In this document: in pieces, positions 35,260 through 44,063 of the stretch
How positions within the stretch are numbered: the first letter of the stretch is position 1
Layout of the letters: each line of letters starts with the position of its first letter
Assembly: GCA_965656525.1 (NCBI GenBank)
Contig: CBFHKY010000001.1
Location: forward strand, 1-64,000
Source of the DNA: Pseudomaricurvus sp965656525
GTDB lineage: Bacteria; Pseudomonadota; Gammaproteobacteria; Pseudomonadales; Cellvibrionaceae
DNA length: 64,000 bases
Reading direction: 5' to 3'
Notes under the pieces: model-generated
Database searches by the model: none
Seen by the model: only the letters and a program-made list of their open reading frames with translations
Told to the model about the DNA's origin: nothing
Position numbers and translations under genes: made by a program

Positions 35260-36209
35260 TCAAAAATCCCCAAGACGAACTCGAAAGTTACTTTAGTGAC
35301 CTGCTTGGTGACAACAGCCATGATTCGGATGCCGTTGAAGATACGCCTTCACTAACATCGTCTACTTCTGCCTCAAGCCCTTTGCTTACTTCGGAGGTCG
35401 TGCTTGAGCCTGCTCCAAAACCCATTGTCAGGCAATCTCGGCCTGTGCGAGAGCCTGAATCGCGGTTGCAGGATGACGTGCGCGAAAAACTATCCCGTTT
35501 ATTGAGCCCGAAACCGCTGCCAAGTCAACCGATGGCCGCACCGCCGCAAGCTCTTTCAGCGGAAGCAACTTCAACGCGAACAGCCATTGTTAAATCGCCA
35601 CCCGAATTAAAGACTAAGCGGCCTGTAGTGGCACCCAGTGCCGATGTAGCACCTACTGTAGCCATTGCAGAGACAGTATCCGTACAAGAAGAACATCTGC
35701 CTGAGGAAGATACACAGGCTTGGGTTGATGGGCGTCCAGTGTGGGCGCAATCAACATTTGATGTTTTGCTCTTCGAAGTCGCTGGTCTGACTTTGGCTGT
35801 CCCTCTGGTCTCATTAGGCCAGATTCAGCCATTAACGGATGAACTGACGCCGTTGTTTGGTCAAGCGGATTGGTTTATGGGGTTACAGCCGACACCAATG
35901 GGGAAAATTCGAACCATTAATACGGCTTTATTTGTCATGCCAGAACGCTACCAAGATACGTTTATTAAAGGGGCAAAGTACGTTATTTCTATTGATGGTC
36001 TTCCTTGGGGGCTGGCTGTCGATAGAGTGAACCAACCGATCTCTTTAGCGCCGGATGATGTTCGCTGGCGCTCAGATCGCGGCAAAAGGCCTTGGTTGGC
36101 AGGAACAGTAAAACAGCAAATGTGCGCGCTTCTGGATGTCTCTGCAATGGGGAAGCTCTTACAGAATGCAGAAAAAGATCCCAGCGGGCGCGATCCACTG
36201 AAATCTTAA
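35256..36209 (+). CDS. parP: ParP-like protein with C-terminal CheW-like domain
   Basis: 317 aa. The N-terminal two-thirds (about 1-165) is Pro/Ser/Ala-rich and unstructured. The C-terminal part (FDVLLFEVAGLTLAVPLVSL ... GLPWGLAVDRVNQPISL, given here only in part) is a CheW-like/AIF domain. ParP binds CheA and links the array to ParC. It overlaps parC by 4 bases (ATGA) and is followed by cheW, the standard order. Confidence 0.85.
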   Translation: MIKNPQDELESYFSDLLGDNSHDSDAVEDTPSLTSSTSASSPLLTSEVVLEPAPKPIVRQSRPVREPESRLQDDVREKLSRLLSPKPLPSQPMAAPPQALSAEATSTRTAIVKSPPELKTKRPVVAPSADVAPTVAIAETVSVQEEHLPEEDTQAWVDGRPVWAQSTFDVLLFEVAGLTLAVPLVSLGQIQPLTDELTPLFGQADWFMGLQPTPMGKIRTINTALFVMPERYQDTFIKGAKYVISIDGLPWGLAVDRVNQPISLAPDDVRWRSDRGKRPWLAGTVKQQMCALLDVSAMGKLLQNAEKDPSGRDPLKS

Positions 36210-36222
36210 ATGAAAGGAATGC

Positions 36223-36249
36223 TTAAGTTCTCTTTTTTACAGTCGATAC
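36223..36249 (+). promoter_or_regulatory. Sigma-28-type promoter upstream of cheW
   Basis: TTAAGTTC (36223-36230), 11 bases, GTCGATAC (36242-36249). The -10 core GTCGATA equals that at 2233. It lies right after the parP stop and about 170 bases before cheW, so cheW could be expressed separately from the operon. Confidence 0.5.
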
Positions 36250-36426
36250 ACTGGCATAGATGCTGCTATTAACTATATTAAAGTGGTAATCGAGATGTTT
36301 TTTTGACGCAGGTATACCTCCAGTGACAAAAAATCGCATAGAAAACCGCTCTTGTAGAGCGTAAGAATAAAGTTGGATTGCAATTTGAGAATTGAACGCC
36401 AACCACATTCATCCGAGGAAGATTTT

Positions 36427-36912
36427 ATGGCAACCAGCTCTGCAAAAAGTAAATCAAGTGATGACCCCATCTTACAATGGGTGACCTTTAAGTTAGCCGG
36501 TGAAACCTACGGAATTAACGTAATGCAAGTACAGGAAGTTTTGCGTTATTCCGATATCGCCCCTGTTCCTGGAGCGCCGGCTTATGTATTAGGAATTATC
36601 AACCTTCGCGGTAACGTGGTAACGGTCATCGATACCCGGCATCGCTTTGGCTTGGCTCCCGGTGAGCTTACCGATAATTCTCGTATTGTGATTATTGAAG
36701 CTGATAATCATGTGGTTGGCATTTTGGTGGATAGCGTTGCTGAAGTGGTTTACCTCAGACAGTCCGAAATCGAGACGGCACCCAATGTTGGTAATGAAGA
36801 AAGTGCGAAGTTTATTCAGGGTGTATGTCATAAAAACAATGAGTTGCTGATTCTAATCGAGCTGGATAAATTACTGACCGATGAAGAGTGGAGCGAAATT
36901 AACAGCTTTTGA
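36427..36912 (+). CDS. cheW: CheW coupling protein, main system
   Basis: 161 aa. Single CheW domain: ILQWVTFKLAGETYGINV, VLGIINLRGNVVTVIDTR and LLILIELDKLL. The start is ATG 36427 with GAGGAAG 6 bases upstream; the frame is open further but without a ribosome-binding site. It is the third CheW-type domain protein in the window. Confidence 0.94.
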   Translation: MATSSAKSKSSDDPILQWVTFKLAGETYGINVMQVQEVLRYSDIAPVPGAPAYVLGIINLRGNVVTVIDTRHRFGLAPGELTDNSRIVIIEADNHVVGILVDSVAEVVYLRQSEIETAPNVGNEESAKFIQGVCHKNNELLILIELDKLLTDEEWSEINSF

Positions 36913-36982
36913 GTGGGCGTACCTCACCCATAAGGCTGTTATTCCGAGGCTCTTACGCGGAGCGAATAAATAACACGTACTG

Positions 36983-36996
36983 GCTGATTAATCAGC
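36983..36996. promoter_or_regulatory. 14-bp perfect palindrome upstream of the DUF2802 gene
   Basis: GCTGATTAATCAGC in the 100-base spacer after cheW. It could be an operator for a dimeric regulator, or chance; no second copy was noticed. Confidence 0.3.
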
Positions 36997-37024
36997 TGAG
37001 ATATTATGGAGTGAGGTTGTGATC

Positions 37025-37468
37025 ATGGCCACAATAGAAACGCCTATGCTAATAAATGGGCTGCTACTGACAGCCTTAACGCTAAGCTGGATAGCATTAT
37101 CCGTAGCTATATTTTGTGTCTATCGTTTAAGAAAACAAGCTCGTATCACACACAAGCTCTACAGTCAGCTTGAATCTGCTGTGAAGATGGCCAACAGTAG
37201 CTCTGCTGGAATGGGGAAAAAGCTGTTGTCTTTGGAGCGAGAGTTGTGTAGCCAGCAAACTGACTCTTCTGCACCTGTGGCATCTGCTCGCAACGAGCGT
37301 GCTGGCGATTTACCTGAATCACAAGGCAGCGACTTACAAGATGCTGCAGCACTTTTCAGTGCTGGGTTGAGTGCCGAAGAGGTCGCCAGGCGTTGCGGTA
37401 TATCACGTGCGGAGGCTTCACTCATGAAATTAATGCACGCTCAGGTACAGCGTTCGCGCGCGGCATAA
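37025..37468 (+). CDS. DUF2802-type membrane protein at the end of the chemotaxis operon
   Basis: About 147 aa. One N-terminal membrane helix (LLLTALTLSWIALSVAIFCVY) is followed by a coiled stretch and a C-terminal helix-turn-helix-like segment (LFSAGLSAEEVARRCGISRAEA). A protein of this type follows cheW in Pseudomonas and relatives; its function is unknown. ATG 37025 (GAGG 8 bases upstream) and GTG 37019 (GGAG 7 bases upstream) are equally usable. The stop shares a base with the next ATG (TAATG). Confidence 0.75.
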   Translation: MATIETPMLINGLLLTALTLSWIALSVAIFCVYRLRKQARITHKLYSQLESAVKMANSSSAGMGKKLLSLERELCSQQTDSSAPVASARNERAGDLPESQGSDLQDAAALFSAGLSAEEVARRCGISRAEASLMKLMHAQVQRSRAA

Positions 37469-37890
37469 TGGTGAGCAGCTACAGAGTCATACGATCATGG
37501 GGTTGTGTTCTATCGCTGTTATTACTGCCAGGATGTGAATTAATTGAAGTGTCTAACGATACCCACTGGTTTTATCACGGTAAAAGTTTACCCGTTGATT
37601 TTATTCAGGAGTTTGTTGTTGGCGTTACTAACCAATCCCAAGTAGAGCGCGCATTGGGTAAACCAGACACTTGGGATCCTACACAGACAACAGCCACTTA
37701 TCTTCTGACAGAGCAGTATCACCATCGCGCTCGTGTTCTTTTACTGATTCGGTATCGCCAACAAGGTATTGGAGTAGGAGAGCTTACGATTCGTTATGAA
37801 AAAAACGTTATTGCTGATGTGAATTTGCTAACTCATTCTATGCAGAACACGCCGAAAGCTACCTCTTCTGGTGCTCTCAGGCCACCCTGA
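37468..37890 (+). CDS. Predicted lipoprotein, SmpA/BamE-like
   Basis: 140 aa. The N-terminus MVSSYRVIRSWGCVLSLLLLPGC fits a lipoprotein signal with the lipid-carrying Cys23 (lipobox LLPGC). A BamE-like small domain with the phrase VGVTNQSQVERALGKPD, seen in SmpA/OmlA proteins, follows. The frame is open upstream into the DUF2802 gene, but the ATG at 37468 sits on the TAATG junction and gives the signal peptide. Function unknown; it ends the operon before a new promoter. Confidence 0.65.
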   Translation: MVSSYRVIRSWGCVLSLLLLPGCELIEVSNDTHWFYHGKSLPVDFIQEFVVGVTNQSQVERALGKPDTWDPTQTTATYLLTEQYHHRARVLLLIRYRQQGIGVGELTIRYEKNVIADVNLLTHSMQNTPKATSSGALRPP

Positions 37891-37947
37891 AACAGCAGTA
37901 CCAGCAAGTTTGCTGGATGGCTGTGGTTATTAAATGTACGTATTGCA

Positions 37948-37977
37948 TTGACTTTGAACTTTGTTAGAGTGGATAAT
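37948..37977 (+). promoter_or_regulatory. Sigma-70-type promoter for the riboswitch transcript
   Basis: TTGACT (37948-37953), 18 bases, GATAAT (37972-37977). Transcription from near 37985 would give a leader of about 185 bases containing the c-di-GMP aptamer. Confidence 0.55.
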
Positions 37978-38065
37978 AGATAGCTTGATTGAAATATCTT
38001 TACCTATATTCACAACTTAGCTTTTTGTTATCTGACCCACTCTTAATTTATAGCCTGCAACTTGA

Positions 38066-38160
38066 GTGGTAAGAATCTACGAAACGGCAAACCAGAAGTA
38101 ATTCTGGGACGCAAAGCCAGTGCCCTTATGTCACAAAGGGTCGAACGGTTACCGAACAGG
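38066..38160 (+). ncRNA. Cyclic-di-GMP-I (GEMM) riboswitch
   Basis: The conserved GEMM core is present in order: GGCAAACC (38086-38093); a CCAGAA/TTCTGG stem capped by a GTAA GNRA tetraloop; GGGACGCAAAGCC (38105-38117); a CCCTT/AAGGG stem; and GGTTACCGAA (38147-38156). GGTAA (38068-38072) can pair with TTACC (38149-38153) to close P1. The AGGA ribosome-binding site (38158-38161) touches the 3' end of the aptamer and no terminator lies between aptamer and ATG, so control is probably at translation start. Confidence 0.9.
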
Positions 38161-38170
38161 ACAGTAAAAC

Positions 38171-38614
38171 ATGCTATCTACTTTGAAACAGGCCTTGTTG
38201 TGGATCTTATCCATTAACGCTGTCGTCATTCCAACGTCACTCTTGACTCTTTATATCGCTGGTTTTCAACCATTTCAGCATGCCGCGGACCCGACTGTTC
38301 AAGAGCCTGAAATTCTTTTCGGTGTGAGCGATGCTGCAGCAGCCTGCGAAGTTAAAGCGGACAAAAAGTTTGAAGGCCAATTGCGCTACAGCAATGTGGA
38401 TTGGCATTCGACAAGATTTCAGTCAGAACGCAATGTTTACGTGGTTGTCTTGAATGGTGGTGTGGGGCCGGCAGCAAATATCGACAAGGCGACTATTTAT
38501 TGTTACGTAAACCCTGTATCTGAAATTGTGACCTACTTTAAAGCCTATGACGACAACAGTAAGCCTATGTTGAATCGAGGTGTGCAAATGGATTCGTTGC
38601 TTCAAAGTTTTTAA
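38171..38614 (+). CDS. Small exported or membrane-anchored protein under riboswitch control
   Basis: 147 aa, not recognised. One N-terminal hydrophobic helix (about 8-32, LLWILSINAVVIPTSLLTLY) could be a signal anchor or uncleaved signal. The rest is soluble, with two cysteines (CEVKADKKF near 59 and TIYCYVNPV near 110) that could form a disulfide, which favours the periplasm. It starts 10 bases after the c-di-GMP aptamer and stands alone. Genes controlled by such riboswitches often serve adhesion, motility or surface functions, so a role at the cell surface is a reasonable guess only. Confidence 0.75.
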   Translation: MLSTLKQALLWILSINAVVIPTSLLTLYIAGFQPFQHAADPTVQEPEILFGVSDAAAACEVKADKKFEGQLRYSNVDWHSTRFQSERNVYVVVLNGGVGPAANIDKATIYCYVNPVSEIVTYFKAYDDNSKPMLNRGVQMDSLLQSF

Positions 38615-38758
38615 TCTCAGGGCTTTAATGCCTTGTATAGCCTCTTCCATTCGGATGCATGAGGCTGAACTTCTCCTTATGGTTAAATTCATATCCCCCT
38701 CCATCGAATGTAGGAGTTTATGGTAAACTGCCCATCTTGCTGAGATGGAGATGAGTTG

Positions 38759-39601
38759 ATGAAGTTTGAGGGTACTGAAAATTACGTTGCGACAGACGAT
38801 TTACGTATGGCGGTCGATGCGGCTGTCACCTTGCAGCGCCCGCTGCTGGTTAAAGGTGAGCCAGGAACCGGTAAGACAATGCTTGCTGAACAAGTTGCAG
38901 GCTCAATGGGCAAGCGCCTGATTCAATGGCACATCAAGTCCACAACCAAAGCTCAACAGGGTTTGTACGAATACGATGCGGTCTCTCGATTGCGCGACTC
39001 TCAATTAGGTAATGACAAAGTTCATGACATCCGTAACTATTTAAAAAAAGGTAAGTTGTGGGAAGCTTTCGAATCCGATGAGCAGGTGGTGCTGTTAATT
39101 GATGAAATTGATAAAGCCGATATTGAGTTCCCTAATGATCTGTTGGTGGAAATCGACAAAATGGAATTCTTTGTCTACGAGACAGGCGAGACAATCAAGG
39201 CCAAGCAACGTCCTATCGTAATCATCACCAGCAATAATGAAAAAGAGCTGCCAGATGCGTTTCTACGTCGTTGCTTCTTCCACTACATCAGCTTTCCTGG
39301 GCGCGAGACGATGCAGCAAATCATTGATGTGCATTTCCCAACCATCAAGCAAGATTTGGTGCAAAAAGCCATGGATGTGTTTTTTGAGGTTCGCGATATT
39401 CCAGGCTTGAAGAAAAAACCTTCCACATCCGAGCTGGTGGATTGGTTAAAGCTATTGATGGCGGATGATATATCTGAAGAAGTCCTGCAAAGTGGCGATG
39501 TGCGTCAAGCTATTCCGCCTTTGTATGGCGCACTGCTAAAAAATGAGCAGGATGTACAGTTGCTGGAACGCTTGGCTTTTATGACCCGCCGCAAGGGCTA
39601 A
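38759..39601 (+). CDS. MoxR-family AAA+ ATPase
   Basis: 280 aa. Walker A GEPGTGKT, Walker B VVLLIDEIDKAD, sensor ITSNNEKELPDAFLRRC. MoxR ATPases act as chaperones that activate enzymes or complexes together with a VWA-domain partner, which follows 33 bases downstream. ATG 38759 is preferred (GGAG 8 bases upstream). The target enzyme is not apparent; no hydrogenase, methanol dehydrogenase or CO dehydrogenase gene is nearby. Confidence 0.9.
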   Translation: MKFEGTENYVATDDLRMAVDAAVTLQRPLLVKGEPGTGKTMLAEQVAGSMGKRLIQWHIKSTTKAQQGLYEYDAVSRLRDSQLGNDKVHDIRNYLKKGKLWEAFESDEQVVLLIDEIDKADIEFPNDLLVEIDKMEFFVYETGETIKAKQRPIVIITSNNEKELPDAFLRRCFFHYISFPGRETMQQIIDVHFPTIKQDLVQKAMDVFFEVRDIPGLKKKPSTSELVDWLKLLMADDISEEVLQSGDVRQAIPPLYGALLKNEQDVQLLERLAFMTRRKG

Positions 39602-39634
39602 ATCTCTAAAACCCAAAGGTAGAGGAGGGCCGTT

Positions 39635-40810
39635 ATGCTGGTCAATTTTTTTTACAGCCTGCGTGAGTCGGGTGTACCAATTACAGTTAAAGAGTTATTG
39701 GTTCTGTTGGAAGCCATGAATAACGATTTGGCGTTCGGCAGTCTTGACGACTTTTATTTGCTCGCGCGTGTTTGTCTGATCAAAGATGAAAAGTACTTCG
39801 ATAAGTTCGATCAAGCCTTTGGGGTTTACTTTAAAGGTTTGGAAAATCTTGATGGTATTTTAGAAGCTTTGATTCCAGATGAGTGGACCCGCGCGGAATT
39901 TCTTAAAAATCTTTCCGATGAGGAAAAGGCTAAAATTGAATCCTTGGGTGGCTTGGACAAGCTGATTGAAGAGTTTAAAAAGCGCCTAGAAGAGCAAAAG
40001 AAACGTCATCAAGGCGGCAACCGCTGGATCGGTACCGGTGGTACATCACCATTCGGTAACAGTGGTTACAACCCAGAAGGTATTCGCGTTGGTGGGGAAG
40101 GTGGCAATAAATCGGCGGCGAAAGTATGGGAAAAGCGAGATTTCCGCAATTTAGCCGATGATGTCGAGTTAGGTACGCGCAATATTAAAATGGCGCTGCG
40201 TAAATTGCGTAAATTTGCGCGAACAGGTGCGGGTGAAGAGCTGGATATGGACGCGACGATTCGTTCTACCGCTAATAATGCCGGCTTTCTAGACATAAAA
40301 ATGGTGCCAGAACGGCACAATGCCGTCAAAGTGCTGCTGTTTTTTGACGTAGGCGGCTCTATGGATCCCTATGTTGCTGTGTGCGAAGAACTGTTTTCTG
40401 CGTGTCGCACAGAGTTCAAGCACATGGAGTACTTCTACTTTCATAATTTTATTTATGAGTCGGTCTGGAAGGACAATCGTCGTCGCCACAATCAGGGTAC
40501 CCCCTTGTTTGATATCTTGCATACCTATGGAAAAGACTACAAAGTCATTTTTATCGGTGATGCCTCCATGTCACCCTATGAAATCACCAGTCAGTACGGT
40601 TCGGTAGAACACATGAACGAAGAGTCTGGTGCGGTTTGGATGCAGCGTTTAACGGATACTTTCAATAAAGTAATTTGGTTAAACCCCGAATCGCAAAACT
40701 ACTGGGATTACACCCGCAGTATTTCTCTGACTCGTGAGCTGGTGGATGGGCATATGTACCCATTAACACTGGAAGGTCTAGAAGAAGGTATTCGTTATTT
40801 GACCAAGTAG
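39635..40810 (+). CDS. VWA-domain CoxE-like protein
   Basis: 391 aa. An N-terminal helical part with a charged, Lys/Glu-rich segment and a glycine-rich loop is followed by a von Willebrand A domain near 235-390. The metal-binding site reads FFDVGGSMDPY, a DxGxS version of the MIDAS motif. It pairs with the MoxR ATPase upstream (GAGGAG before the ATG) and is most likely its adaptor. A strong hairpin terminator follows. Client unknown. Confidence 0.85.
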   Translation: MLVNFFYSLRESGVPITVKELLVLLEAMNNDLAFGSLDDFYLLARVCLIKDEKYFDKFDQAFGVYFKGLENLDGILEALIPDEWTRAEFLKNLSDEEKAKIESLGGLDKLIEEFKKRLEEQKKRHQGGNRWIGTGGTSPFGNSGYNPEGIRVGGEGGNKSAAKVWEKRDFRNLADDVELGTRNIKMALRKLRKFARTGAGEELDMDATIRSTANNAGFLDIKMVPERHNAVKVLLFFDVGGSMDPYVAVCEELFSACRTEFKHMEYFYFHNFIYESVWKDNRRRHNQGTPLFDILHTYGKDYKVIFIGDASMSPYEITSQYGSVEHMNEESGAVWMQRLTDTFNKVIWLNPESQNYWDYTRSISLTRELVDGHMYPLTLEGLEEGIRYLTK

Positions 40811-40815
40811 TGTAG

Positions 40816-40851
40816 GATCAAAAAAAGAGCTTTAAGGCTCTTTTTTTGATC
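40816..40851. terminator. Bidirectional intrinsic terminator
   Basis: Perfect 15-bp stem GATCAAAAAAAGAGC / GCTCTTTTTTTGATC with a 6-base loop, between two convergent genes. The runs of A and T within the stem serve both directions. Confidence 0.85.
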
Positions 40852-40891
40852 GCTATTGTGCAGGCGAAAACGCCCGCGCAATCCTAAAAAA

Positions 40892-41467
40892 CTAAGACTT
40901 CTTAACAAAACACGAAAGAATGACAATCCGCTGCCCATTGACGCGACCCTCTATGTGCTCGGGATTATTGGTCAATGAAATACCGCGAACGGCCGTGCCA
41001 CGTTTCGCTGTGATGCTAGAACCCTTTACATCTAAGTCTTTAATAACCGTAACAGTATCGCCCGCTTGCAATGCAATGCCATTGCAGTCTTTTGTGGGCT
41101 CTGGCGCATTGGCTGCTTCACGAGCCAAGGCTTCAGCCCACTCTTTAGTCTCGTCATCCAAGTACATCATATCTTGCAGATCTTGAGCCCAAGACTCTCC
41201 TTGACGAGCCAGCTGACCGAGCTGTCGCCATGCGGCCACTTGCACGGCCGGTTCTTGACTCCACATGCTGTCATTTAAGCAGCGCCAATGGTTTGGGTTG
41301 TCACTATTGCCCTGTTGTAAGTCTGCAAGGCAAACCTCACACACAGCGATCGTTTGCTCCAAAGATCCATTACTGGGCTCCACAGCGAATTGAGTTAAAG
41401 ACTGATCGTTTGCGCAGAGCTCACACTGATTGTTGCAGCGCTGCTGAAGAGGGGCATCAAGAGGCAT
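40892..41467 (-). CDS. PhnA-domain (YjdM-like) zinc-ribbon protein
   Basis: 191 aa on the minus strand. Two CxxC pairs (CELC near 16-19 and CEVC near 43-46) suggest a zinc ribbon. The C-terminal PhnA/YjdM domain (DCNGIALQAGDTVTVIKDLD ... VNGQRIVILSCFVKK, given here only in part) is well preserved. Despite its name the family is not a phosphonate enzyme with proven activity. It is a lone gene, divergent from uvrB. Confidence 0.85.
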   Translation of the reverse strand: MPLDAPLQQRCNNQCELCANDQSLTQFAVEPSNGSLEQTIAVCEVCLADLQQGNSDNPNHWRCLNDSMWSQEPAVQVAAWRQLGQLARQGESWAQDLQDMMYLDDETKEWAEALAREAANAPEPTKDCNGIALQAGDTVTVIKDLDVKGSSITAKRGTAVRGISLTNNPEHIEGRVNGQRIVILSCFVKKS

Positions 41468-41664
41468 GTGTCATCCAAAAACAGTAAAAAATGGAGTCGT
41501 ATTCTAGCGCATTGCCACAATAAACACACTAAATATAGGGTTTTATCCATCGTATAGAAAGTGCTTTTATTCACAAAAGTGTGTGGTTATTGCGCTTGAA
41601 TTTGGTTGCCGATGTTGGGCATCCGTGCGACCATTTGCCGCTGTTTTCGTGGTAGAGGTAAAGG

Positions 41665-43671
41665 ATGAGCAAGCCGTTTCAAGTAGTCAGTCGATTTGAG
41701 CCGTCGGGCGATCAGCCAAACGCTATCGCAAACCTTGTTAAAGGCATCGAAGCGGGGCTCGCCCATCAGACATTGTTAGGCGTTACTGGTTCAGGTAAAA
41801 CCTTTACTATTGCCAATGTGATTCAAAAACTGCAACGTCCAACCATGATTATGGCGCCGAATAAAACATTGGCGGCTCAATTGTATGGTGAGTTTAAAGA
41901 GTTTTTCCCTAACAATGCGGTAGAGTACTTCGTTTCTTACTACGACTACTATCAGCCAGAAGCGTACGTACCTTCGTCGGATACTTTCATAGAGAAAGAC
42001 GCCTCCGTCAACGAACACATTGAGCAAATGCGTCTTTCGGCGACGAAAGCACTGATGGAACGTTCAGATGCAATTGTTGTGGCTACGGTATCGGCTATTT
42101 ATGGTCTTGGTGACCCCGACTCGTATTTAAAAATGTTGTTGCACTTGGTGGTTGGCGACCCCATCGACCAGAGACAAGTACTCAGACGCTTAGCTGAACT
42201 CCAATATGAACGTAACGATGTGGATTTTCATCGTGGCACCTATCGTGTGCGTGGCGATGTTATCGACGTGTTTCCTGCTGATTCAGACCATGCCGCTGTA
42301 CGTGTAGAGTTGTTCGATGATGAAGTGGAAAAGCTGTCATTATTTGATCCTCTCACCGGCGAAGTGATGCAGAAGCTTTCGCGTTTCACCATCTACCCGA
42401 AATCCCATTATGTTACACCTCGCCAAACCATCTTAGACGCCATTGAAAATATTAAAGTTGAGCTACAGGAACGATTGAAACAGCTGCGTGAAAACAATAA
42501 GTTGGTTGAAGCTCAACGATTGGAGCAGCGGGTAAAATACGATGTCGAAATGATGCAGGAGCTCGGTTACTGCAACGGCATCGAGAACTACTCACGTTAT
42601 TTGTCCGGGCGACCACAAGGCGAGCCACCACCCACCCTGTTTGATTACTTGCCGGCAGATGCACTCTTAGTCATTGATGAGTCTCATGTGGGGGTCCCTC
42701 AAATTGGCGGTATGTACAAAGGCGACAGGTCTCGCAAAGAAACTCTAGTGGAATATGGGTTTCGTTTGCCGTCCGCGCTGGATAATCGGCCCATGCGATT
42801 TGATGAGTGGGAGCGTTTGGCACCGCAAATGATTTTTGTGTCGGCTACACCTGGGCCTTACGAAGCTGAACACCAAGGGCAAGTCGTGGAGCAGGTGGTG
42901 CGTCCTACAGGCCTGATTGACCCCATCGTGGAGGTTCGCCCAGCGGGGACACAGGTCGACGATGCCTTATCTGAAATTCGCAAGCGCGTAGCCGAGGATG
43001 ATCGAGTGTTGATTACCGTGCTGACCAAACGCATGGCCGAAGATCTAACGGATTACCTCAGTGAACACGGTGTGCGTGTGCGCTATTTGCATTCGGATAT
43101 TGATACGGTGGAAAGGGTTGAGATCATACGCGATCTTCGTTTAGGTGAGTTTGATGTTCTGGTCGGCATCAACCTCTTGCGAGAGGGGCTGGATATGCCG
43201 GAGGTGTCTCTGGTTGCTATTTTCGATGCCGATAAAGAAGGTTTTCTACGTTCGGATCGCTCACTGATACAAACCATCGGCCGTGCTGCTCGGAATGTAA
43301 ACGGTAAAGCCATTTTGTACGCTGATAAAATTACCGGCTCTATGCGCCGCTCTATCGATGAAACTGAGCGCCGTCGCAACAAACAGATTGCACACAACGA
43401 AAAGCACGGCATTACCCCACAAGGGATTCGCAAAAACGTCACCGACATCCTAGAGGGCACCTATGTACCAGGCGCGCGAGCCAATCGCCGAAAAACCAAA
43501 GCAGCCGAAGCTGAAGCAGCTTACTCTGTGGAGCTGGGTACTGGTGATGTTTGGCAACAGCTGGCTTCACTGGAAAACAAAATGTTTGAAGCGGCTAAAA
43601 ATTTGGAGTTTGAAAAAGCCGCCCACATACGCGATCAAATTTCAAAGTTGAAAGCAGGGCAGGCTGGTTAA
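41665..43671 (+). CDS. uvrB: Excinuclease ABC subunit B, UvrB
   Basis: 668 aa, full length. Walker A GVTGSGKTFTIANV, the DNA-clamping beta-hairpin region YYDYYQPEAYVPSSDTFIEKD (shortened family phrase YYDYYQPEAY), LVIDESH, the helicase motif IQTIGRAARN and a C-terminal UVR helix pair (FEKAAHIRDQI) for UvrC. It verifies damage during nucleotide excision repair. GGTAAAGG precedes the ATG. I found no clear LexA box in the 200 bases upstream, unlike E. coli. Confidence 0.98.
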   Translation: MSKPFQVVSRFEPSGDQPNAIANLVKGIEAGLAHQTLLGVTGSGKTFTIANVIQKLQRPTMIMAPNKTLAAQLYGEFKEFFPNNAVEYFVSYYDYYQPEAYVPSSDTFIEKDASVNEHIEQMRLSATKALMERSDAIVVATVSAIYGLGDPDSYLKMLLHLVVGDPIDQRQVLRRLAELQYERNDVDFHRGTYRVRGDVIDVFPADSDHAAVRVELFDDEVEKLSLFDPLTGEVMQKLSRFTIYPKSHYVTPRQTILDAIENIKVELQERLKQLRENNKLVEAQRLEQRVKYDVEMMQELGYCNGIENYSRYLSGRPQGEPPPTLFDYLPADALLVIDESHVGVPQIGGMYKGDRSRKETLVEYGFRLPSALDNRPMRFDEWERLAPQMIFVSATPGPYEAEHQGQVVEQVVRPTGLIDPIVEVRPAGTQVDDALSEIRKRVAEDDRVLITVLTKRMAEDLTDYLSEHGVRVRYLHSDIDTVERVEIIRDLRLGEFDVLVGINLLREGLDMPEVSLVAIFDADKEGFLRSDRSLIQTIGRAARNVNGKAILYADKITGSMRRSIDETERRRNKQIAHNEKHGITPQGIRKNVTDILEGTYVPGARANRRKTKAAEAEAAYSVELGTGDVWQQLASLENKMFEAAKNLEFEKAAHIRDQISKLKAGQAG

Positions 43672-43706
43672 CTCGCATAGCCTTTAAGGTTGGCCTACTT
43701 GAATCG

Positions 43707-43748
43707 CCAGGGTGGGTAGCCTTTACTCCACCTTGCTGGTTTTCTTTA
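43707..43748 (+). terminator. Possible terminator after uvrB
   Basis: CCAG-GGTGG pairs with CCACC-CTGG, with a 3-base bulge, followed by a T-rich tail (GTTTTCTTT). Imperfect but correctly placed. Confidence 0.45.
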
Positions 43749-44002
43749 AAGGCTTTCCTACATTTCTATTTTTTTGCTTTCCGCATCCGTATTGAGTGTT
43801 ATTTCCTTATCTAGAAACAACCTTATAATCAACATTTAAGTCTTTGATTAATATAAAATAAAAGTCTTATTTCAGTCTGGCTTGATAAAAAGCAGTTTCT
43901 CGTTTTGAGCGACAGGGTCAAAAAATTTCTTTACCAAGTATTTACGCCGCCTTTTTGTTTTTATTCAATAAAATGAATTTCATTTTTTATGTTGACCTTT
44001 GG

Positions 44003-44018
44003 TTGACGTTAACGTCAA
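44003..44018. promoter_or_regulatory. LiuR-type operator
   Basis: TTGACGTTAACGTCAA is a perfect 16-bp palindrome 45 bases before liuR. It resembles the LiuR-type sites I recall from branched-chain amino acid genes of proteobacteria. TTGACG may also be the -35 element of liuR itself, suggesting autoregulation. Confidence 0.7.
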
Positions 44019-44063
44019 CGGCAGTTAGCATCAGTGACAAGCTTTTACTGATAAATGTTGCTA

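Larger units (their letters stand above)
43672..44063. other. Intergenic region uvrB-liuR
   Basis: About 390 AT-rich bases. It holds a possible terminator at 43707-43748 and the LiuR-type operator at 44003-44018; no gene is visible. Confidence 0.7.

Noticed and set aside
40892..41467. Phosphonate-degrading enzyme (PhnA name)
   Set aside because: PhnA/YjdM domain proteins are not established phosphonate hydrolases, and no phn genes are nearby.
41468..41664. LexA (SOS) box upstream of uvrB
   Set aside because: No CTGT-N8-ACAG sequence was found in the spacer; only isolated half-like words.
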